Position numbers and translations under genes: made by a program. Below, piece after piece: positions 58,725 through 64,000 of a DNA stretch of 64,000 nucleotides; position 1 is the stretch's first letter, and each line of letters begins with the position of its first letter. The DNA lies in the NCBI RefSeq assembly GCF_002237655.1, contig NZ_NOKT01000016.1, positions 62,001 to 126,000 of the forward strand. The letters run 5' to 3'. The notes beneath the pieces are model-generated. The model saw only the letters and a list, made by a program, of their open reading frames with translations, did no database searches and had not been told where the DNA came from. The DNA comes from Streptomyces sp. XY006 (lineage in GTDB: Bacteria; Actinomycetota; Actinomycetes; Streptomycetales; Streptomycetaceae).

Positions 58725-61700
58725 CTATTCCATAGTCACGAAGGACACGACACCGGCTGCAGCCCCTACAGCACCGCAACCGGCACCGACGGGCGTCGGC
58801 CCAGCGACCACCGTGCAGACACCAGCGCCCGCCGCGACGCCTGTCGCCCCCTTGTTGACTTTCTTCTTCACTTCCTTCGATGCGCACACCACGCCGCCGG
58901 TAGCCTTCCCGAAGGCGTTGTCGCAGAAGCCCAGGCCAGACGGATCAGCATGGTTGACGGGGTCGCCACCCGCGTACAGGTAGGGATTCGCCTCCTGCCC
59001 CGACGGGTCCGGCTGGGTGAAGCGGCCGAGGGACGGGTCGTAGTAGCGGTGGCCCATCTTGTAGAGGCCGGTCGGATCCAGGTACGTGCCCGCGTAGCGG
59101 TGCGGCTGGGGGACTGCCTCGGTGGTGGTGCCGCGGGGCAGGCCCGTGGGGCCGTAGGCGTAGGTGTGCGTGCGCTTGCCCGTGTCGTCGACTAGGCCGA
59201 GGACGTTGCCCGTGGCGTCGGTGAGGTAGTAGTAGGACTTCCCCCCAGTCGTCATGGAGTTCAAGGTGCCCGCCGGTTCGCGGATGAATCCGGTGTCCAC
59301 GCCGTTCGTGGTCGTGGAGGCCAGGCCCAGTGCGGTGTGGTGGAACCAGGTCGAACCCAGCTTGGTGCGCTCGGAGTTGTCCGTGCCCGCGTGGACCAGG
59401 TCGTAGCTCTTGCCGCCTGCGGTGATGGCGGAGAGCTGGCTGTAGTCCGTCCAGGTCTCGTTCGTGCGGGCGGTGGTGCTCGCGCCTGCCGTCTCGTTGC
59501 CGAGCTTGTCGTAGGACCAGCCGGTGGTGGAGCCGTTCTTGCCGGTCAGTTCGCTGGCGTCGTCGTAGGTGTAGGTGGTGCCGCCGGGGCAGGCGTTCTT
59601 GCTGCCGTCCTGGCTGGTGAGGTTGCCGGCCTTGTCCCAGCAGTACAGCCACGACGCCTTGCGGGCTCCGGCGGAGTCGGCTTCCAGGGCGTAGCGCAGG
59701 CGGTCCTGGGAGTCGTAGTCGTAGGTGGTCCTGTACTTGGTGAGGTTGTCGGTGCGGGTGCGGATCTTGGTGGTGTCCTTGCCCGCGGTGTTCTTGTAGT
59801 CGTAGGTCAGGTCGATCAGGGTGGCCGTGCCCGAGGTGGTTTTGACGGCCTCGGGGCGGCCGTTGTCGTCGATCGTCACCGACTGCGTCGTGCCGCCGGG
59901 GTAGACGGTCTTGGTGCGCTTGTCGTTGTCGTCGTAGTCGAAGTCGGTCTTCTTGCCGTCCGGGGCGGTCAGGTAGTCCAGGCGGCCGGCCTTGTCCCAG
60001 GTGTAGTCGGTCTTGCCGGTGGGGTCGGTGTAGTGGTCGACCTCGCCGCCCGGGGTGTAGGCCAGCGCCGTCTGCGCGCCGTTCTGCAGGGTGCGGACAC
60101 TTTCGCGGTTGAGCTTGTCGTAGGTCCAGCCGGTGGTGCCGGAGGCGTCCGTGCGGGTCCTGACGTTGCCGTCGCCGTCGTAGGAGTACGTGACCGTGGC
60201 GTTGGTGGAGGACACCTTCGTCACGCGGTCGCGGTTGTCGTAGACGTAGACGGTCTTGATGCCGCGCCCGTCGGTGACGGTCTCCACCCGGCCGAGCGCG
60301 TCGTAGGTGTAGGTCGTCGTGCCCAGCGGGGCGGGCGGGTCGACCGTCTTGAGGTTGCCCTTGGCGTCGTACGTGAACGAGGTGACCTTGCCGTTGGCGT
60401 CCTTCGCCGTGCAGCGCTGGCCCTCGAAGCCGCCGCAGGTCGGGGTGTCCTGGTTGTAGGTGTACTCGCGGGTGCCGCCGGCCGTGCCGGACGTGGTGAC
60501 CGACATCGTGTTGCCGTTGGTGTCGTACTTGAAGGTGTCCTTGCGGCCGTCCGCCGTGGTGAAGTCGTTGGGCAGGTCGGTGCCGGCGACGGTCTGGTAC
60601 GCCGTCACCGACGCCGTGGCACCGAGCGGGAGCTTCTGGGAGAGGGCGTTGTTGCGGCCGTCCCAGCCGTAGGTGGTGGTGTTGCCGCCGGTGCCGTCAG
60701 CGCCCGTGCCCATCGCGTCGATCGCGGTCTGGAGCAGGTGGTTGGTGTACTTGGCGTGGCGGGAGTGGTCCAGGGGGTCGGTGACCTTGGTGACCTCGCC
60801 GTCCGCGTTGTGCAGGTACTTGGTGGCGTCGCCGTCGGGGTCGGTGACCGTGGTGGTGCCCGCCTCGGAGGGGGCGGCGGCCGTGTAGTCGTAGCGCCAC
60901 GTCGGGCCGGTGTGGCCGGTGCTCGTCGCCTCGGTGGCCCGCTGCATCGACCTGACGCGGTTGTGGGCGTCGTAGGTGAACAGCGTGATGGTGCCCTCGG
61001 GGGTGGTCACCTTGGTCAGGCGGCGCGAGGAGTCGTACGCGTAGGCCGTGGCCTTGCCGTCGGTGTCGGTGACCTTGGCGAGGTTGCCCGCCGGGTCCAG
61101 GTCGAACACGGCCGTGCGGCCCGTGTGGTCCTTGGCCTGCCACTGGCTGGCGTCCGTCTTCACCAGGTCGATCCAGCGGCCCGAGCGGGTCTCGGTCAGC
61201 TTGAAGCCCTTGTGCTCGCCGCCCTCGTCGTGCTGGTCGACGGTGATCGTGCCGTCGTTCCTGTCCGTGACCTTGGTCAGCGTGCCGTGCTCGTCGTAGG
61301 TGTCCTTCGAGCCCGACTTGCGGTCGGTCAGGGTGTAGGTGCCGTCCGCGTTCTTCTTCAGGTCCTTGGAGTAGCCGGTGGGCGTGGTGTAGCCGCCGGT
61401 GGACGTCTGCTTGAAGCGGAGGGCGTCGCTGGTGGAGTCGTAGACGATGAGTTCCCCGTCGCCGAACTGGAGGTAGCGCTCGTACGCCTGCCACCAGCGC
61501 TGCGACACCTTCCCCCAGGGCGCCTCAAGGGAGTTGTACGTCCGCGTCAGTTGCAGCTTCTGACCGACGCCGGCGATGTCGAAGTCGGTCGCGGCGAGCA
61601 TCAGGTTGCCGTTGGAGAGGTTCACTCGTGCCACGAGTGCGTCGTTCAGGCGCGTGTCGGTGATCCGGTGCCAGGGCACCTCGCCCTGGCCCTCGGGAAC

Positions 61701-62042
61701 GAACGGGGTGGCATCGGCGGCTGCCCCCGCGCGCTCGGCCCCGGCCTTCCCTCCCGCCGTACGAGCCCGCTGCGCCGCCCGCCACGCCGCGACCTCGGGC
61801 GACGGCTCGGCCTCCGCCTGGGACTCCGGTGCCTTGACCGATCCGGCCGGTGTCGCCGGAGCCTCCACCTTCGTCGGCCTCGTCCAAGGGCTCTCCGGCT
61901 CCGGTAACTCCGTTTTCGGCGTTGCGGCCAGGCCCGGTGCCGCCGAGAGCACCACGGCGGCGGTCGTGAGCGCGGACAGGAGAGCGGTTCTGTGTGTTCT
62001 TCGGGCACGCCACAGGGACGTGCTCCGCGCACGTGAATGCAT
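58725..62042 (-). CDS. Secreted Rhs/YD-repeat protein with short Gly/Ala-rich tip
   Basis: 1105 residues. Signal peptide (RRTHRTALLSALTTAAVVLS; cleavage near LAA), Pro/Glu/Ala-rich stalk to about 110, then YD/Rhs repeats (for example YTYDALGRVETVTDGRG, YDYDSQDRLRYALE). The conserved core end is HRYAGTYLDPTGLYKMGHRYYDPSLG in two parts, RFTQPDPSGQEANPYLYAGG, and DPVNHADPSGL. The variable tip is only 68 residues: four Cys, a Lys-rich patch (KEVKKKVNKG) and a Gly/Ala-rich hydrophobic end (GATGVAAGAGVCTVVAG; GAGCGAVGAAAGVVSFVTME). No known nuclease motif is present. Rhs proteins deliver C-terminal toxins between cells; here a membrane-active tip is possible. GTGGGGGAAG ahead of ATG 62042 is the ribosome binding site. 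Confidence 0.9.
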   Translation of the reverse strand: MHSRARSTSLWRARRTHRTALLSALTTAAVVLSAAPGLAATPKTELPEPESPWTRPTKVEAPATPAGSVKAPESQAEAEPSPEVAAWRAAQRARTAGGKAGAERAGAAADATPFVPEGQGEVPWHRITDTRLNDALVARVNLSNGNLMLAATDFDIAGVGQKLQLTRTYNSLEAPWGKVSQRWWQAYERYLQFGDGELIVYDSTSDALRFKQTSTGGYTTPTGYSKDLKKNADGTYTLTDRKSGSKDTYDEHGTLTKVTDRNDGTITVDQHDEGGEHKGFKLTETRSGRWIDLVKTDASQWQAKDHTGRTAVFDLDPAGNLAKVTDTDGKATAYAYDSSRRLTKVTTPEGTITLFTYDAHNRVRSMQRATEATSTGHTGPTWRYDYTAAAPSEAGTTTVTDPDGDATKYLHNADGEVTKVTDPLDHSRHAKYTNHLLQTAIDAMGTGADGTGGNTTTYGWDGRNNALSQKLPLGATASVTAYQTVAGTDLPNDFTTADGRKDTFKYDTNGNTMSVTTSGTAGGTREYTYNQDTPTCGGFEGQRCTAKDANGKVTSFTYDAKGNLKTVDPPAPLGTTTYTYDALGRVETVTDGRGIKTVYVYDNRDRVTKVSSTNATVTYSYDGDGNVRTRTDASGTTGWTYDKLNRESVRTLQNGAQTALAYTPGGEVDHYTDPTGKTDYTWDKAGRLDYLTAPDGKKTDFDYDDNDKRTKTVYPGGTTQSVTIDDNGRPEAVKTTSGTATLIDLTYDYKNTAGKDTTKIRTRTDNLTKYRTTYDYDSQDRLRYALEADSAGARKASWLYCWDKAGNLTSQDGSKNACPGGTTYTYDDASELTGKNGSTTGWSYDKLGNETAGASTTARTNETWTDYSQLSAITAGGKSYDLVHAGTDNSERTKLGSTWFHHTALGLASTTTNGVDTGFIREPAGTLNSMTTGGKSYYYLTDATGNVLGLVDDTGKRTHTYAYGPTGLPRGTTTEAVPQPHRYAGTYLDPTGLYKMGHRYYDPSLGRFTQPDPSGQEANPYLYAGGDPVNHADPSGLGFCDNAFGKATGGVVCASKEVKKKVNKGATGVAAGAGVCTVVAGPTPVGAGCGAVGAAAGVVSFVTME

Positions 62043-62245
62043 CGGCTTCCCCCACGGAAGGCAGACAGACAGTCAGAACAGGCGGCTCATACGGTCACCT
62101 GGGCCACACAAGCTGTCACAAGAAGCGCACAAATCGGCGCGGTGTGCCCCCGAACGTCCGTTGCATGCGGGTCGGAATGAGACCCGCCGCTTCTCCGCGC
62201 CAAACCAGGGCGATACTGTCCCAACTGCCTGTGGAGGAGGGTGGA

Positions 62246-63337
62246 ATGCTGGGGTCCGTCCTCACTTGCGAGTGGGACGTTGACCGGAATCGCGTGAGGT
62301 GCAGCATGGCAACCACCCACTGGCTGGGCGACCCGCCCGCGGAGCACGACCCGCTGACCGCTTGGGCGTTGTCCCGGCTCGCCGCGACGGTCGCCGAGGA
62401 CGCGCGGGTGGACGCGGTGGTCGAGATCGCCTGCGAGGAGCGGGAGTTCGAGCCGGAGCTCGAAGGGCGGTTCGGTGCCGGGACGACCGGCGGGCCTGCC
62501 TCCCGGCGGCCCCGGGGGACACGGACCTTCCGGCTGGACGGGGTCTCGCCCGCCCTGCTCCGGGAGGAGGACTCCGACGAGCCGTGGGCCGTGCTGTTCG
62601 ACCCTGCCCGGTTGATCCGGGGGATCGGGGCGGTGACGCGGGCCGAGCGCGGTAAGGGGTATGTGGAACTCGCCCTGGTTCCGCACCCGTTGTTCGCCGA
62701 CCCCGCCGACGCCTGGTTGCCGCCCGGTGCCCGGGGCCTGGTCGTACGGCTCGATCCGGGCACCGGTTTCCTGTCGTCCGCCACGCTCCACGACGACCGT
62801 GACCCGCTGGCCACGGCCCGGGTGGATGAGCTGGGCGTCCGCGACGTGCTGTCTTCGGCCGAAGCGGGGTGGGTGGTGGCGCGGATGGCCCGGACGCTGG
62901 TCGAACCCGTCCGGCTGACGGCCGACGTCGCCGTCGAGGCCGACCCGCACGAGGATCTGGCCTTCACGGGCGGGCCCTCGGCCCGGTCCTGGACGGTTTC
63001 GGCCGGCGGGCGGGAGCTGACGGTGACCGGGGACTACGCGCCGGACGTGACGAGCCCGTCGGCGGCCCGGCTGGCCGAACTGCTCGCGCCGGCCAGGATC
63101 GTGTCCCATCTGGCGCGCGTCACGGCCGTGTCGGCGACCTCCGTCCGGGCCGGTGTGCGTCCGCTGCGCACTTTCCCGCTCAGTGCCTGGGCTCCGGACG
63201 AGAGCCTGACGTGCGCTTTCACCGTCGACCAGGAGACGGGCGTCCTGGTGCGGGCGGAGGCGACGGCGGAGGAGGAGGGCGGCCGCGTGGTCTTCCGCCA
63301 CGTCGTCACCGCCCTCGGCGCGCGGCGCTCCGGCTGA
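62246..63337 (+). CDS. Hypothetical protein of unknown family
   Basis: 363 residues, soluble, no signal peptide. Recognisable stretches are CEWDVDRNRVRCSMATTHWL, VDAVVEIACEEREFEPELEG, DEPWAVLFDPARLIRGIGAV, LGVRDVLSSAEAGWVVARMA and VSHLARVTAVSATSVRAGVR. No catalytic or DNA-binding motif is seen. GGAGGAGG lies five bases before ATG 62246; ATG 62308 is an alternative. It is divergent from rhs. I do not recognise it. Confidence 0.75.
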   Translation: MLGSVLTCEWDVDRNRVRCSMATTHWLGDPPAEHDPLTAWALSRLAATVAEDARVDAVVEIACEEREFEPELEGRFGAGTTGGPASRRPRGTRTFRLDGVSPALLREEDSDEPWAVLFDPARLIRGIGAVTRAERGKGYVELALVPHPLFADPADAWLPPGARGLVVRLDPGTGFLSSATLHDDRDPLATARVDELGVRDVLSSAEAGWVVARMARTLVEPVRLTADVAVEADPHEDLAFTGGPSARSWTVSAGGRELTVTGDYAPDVTSPSAARLAELLAPARIVSHLARVTAVSATSVRAGVRPLRTFPLSAWAPDESLTCAFTVDQETGVLVRAEATAEEEGGRVVFRHVVTALGARRSG

Positions 63338-63479
63338 TCCCGACCGGTCCTGTCGTCCCCGCGCGCGTGGTCCCGGCTGTACGCGGCCCCGGCGGGCCGA
63401 CGGCTGGAGGCGGCAGCCCGGCGGCCGGCAGCCGTGGGCGGCCGACGCCCGGGCGATCGTGGGGTGCCGCGCAACAGGC

Positions 63480-63517
63480 GTGAGGGCCACCAGGTACGGG
63501 TACCCGATGGCCCTCAC
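63480..63517 (+). terminator. Hairpin after the hypothetical gene, first of two
   Basis: GTGAGGGCCA (63480-63489) pairs with TGGCCCTCAC (63508-63517). The loop itself contains GGTAC/GTACC. Confidence 0.6.
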
Positions 63518-63533
63518 GGAGGGGTTAGTGGCG

Positions 63534-63571
63534 CCCGGTCCGCGCGTCGCTGCGGGTGCGCGCGGACCGGG
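63534..63571. terminator. Second hairpin, perfect 13-bp stem
   Basis: CCCGGTCCGCGCG (63534-63546) pairs with CGCGCGGACCGGG (63559-63571). It lies between convergent genes and could end the minus-strand gene at 63600. Confidence 0.65.
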
Positions 63572-63599
63572 GCCGTCATGGGGAGAGCCCCTCGGGGGC

Positions 63600-64000
63600 T
63601 CAGCGGGACGCGAGTTCGCGCGGCTCAAGGGCCGCGGTGTGCGCGTCCATCCGCTCGGCGGCCAGGATCGCGGCCGCCGTGTCGGCGCGGGAGGCGGCGA
63701 CCACCAGCGCCCGGCCCGCCAGGGCGTGCGCCCGCCGGTGCAGCGCGGCGGCGCTCCGCTCGCGCCGCGTGCCGGTCACCCGGGCCGGGGCGGGTCCGCC
63801 CCTCAGCCGGCCCACCTGCTCCGCCAGCCGCTCCGCCGCCGTGTCCAGGTCGGCCGAGCCCTCCAGCGCGCGCAGCTCGTCCGTGACGGCGAGCAGGGCG
63901 GCGAGATGGCCCGCGAGCTGGATGTCCAGCTCTTCCTCGCGGGAACGGTGGGGGAAGTCCGGGTTGGGGCCGTCCGGCGTGCTGTGGACCGACTTGGTGC
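63600..64000 (-). CDS. C-terminal part of a helical hypothetical protein, cut by window edge
   Basis: The frame is open from the right edge to TGA at 63600, about 132 residues. It begins TKSVHSTPDGPNPDFPHRSR and continues EEELDIQLAGHLAALLAVTD, ELRALEGSADLDTAAERLAE. It is rich in Ala, Leu, Arg and Glu, so mostly alpha-helical, with no membrane helix in the visible part. The start codon lies outside the window. The family is not recognised. Confidence 0.6.
   Translation of the reverse strand, partial: TKSVHSTPDGPNPDFPHRSREEELDIQLAGHLAALLAVTDELRALEGSADLDTAAERLAEQVGRLRGGPAPARVTGTRRERSAAALHRRAHALAGRALVVAASRADTAAAILAAERMDAHTAALEPRELASR

Noticed and set aside
59337..61907. 856-codon open frame opposite rhs
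   Set aside because: Val/Gly/Arg-rich shadow of the YD repeats.

Overview
The window is high-GC actinobacterial chromosome and is almost certainly from a Streptomyces. The evidence is a GC-rich third codon position throughout, mycothiol metabolism (mca), a WhiJ/DUF397-type developmental regulator module, a LAXTG sortase substrate, and the run of pccB, birA, adenylate cyclase, hutH, metB, greA, mca and pckA. From memory this gene order resembles the conserved core of the S. coelicolor chromosome around SCO4926-SCO4979; I could not align it. No rRNA, tRNA, CRISPR array, intact insertion sequence or prophage was seen.

1-13 kb is core metabolism and signalling: acyl-CoA carboxylase beta subunit (cut by the left edge), biotin ligase that would charge its partner, adenylate cyclase, a Pro-rich membrane protein, enoyl-CoA hydratase, a GAF-GGDEF protein, histidine ammonia-lyase, a small sortase substrate, an L,D-transpeptidase lipoprotein and a MacB-type ABC exporter. 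13-34.7 kb holds a large secreted subtilisin, a MmyB-like regulator divergent from a zinc alcohol dehydrogenase, several membrane proteins, msrA, cystathionine gamma-synthase, a degenerate ECF sigma factor, MarR, threonine dehydratase, a DrrAB-type exporter, greA and mca.

34.8-49.2 kb holds a 1065-residue STAND/TPR ATPase, a DUF255 thioredoxin-like protein and a tight four-gene operon (40463-46984). That operon contains two glycosyltransferases, one glycosyltransferase fused to GtrA, and a secreted copper-radical oxidase. It looks like a machine that makes and oxidatively modifies a surface glycan. TetR and hemolysin III follow, then pckA.

51.5-62 kb is the accessory part. A WhiJ-like regulator, an RsbW-like ATPase and a tandem DUF397 protein lead into a decayed Rhs locus. 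The full rhs gene (58725-62042) has a 68-residue Gly/Ala-rich tip and a 59-residue two-helix membrane protein directly downstream. A second array at 53396-55377 holds at least seven very small, mostly two-helix membrane genes on the same strand. Two truncated rhs stubs lie in it or at its head, each running directly into one of the small genes. A TetR/SDR/SnoaL cassette, with the SnoaL gene frameshifted, sits between the two halves. This is the best candidate for an undescribed system: an Rhs tip paired with a family of two-helix immunity-like proteins.

Many genes have a TANNNT hexamer 6-8 nt before the start codon and no Shine-Dalgarno sequence, which suggests frequent leaderless transcripts.
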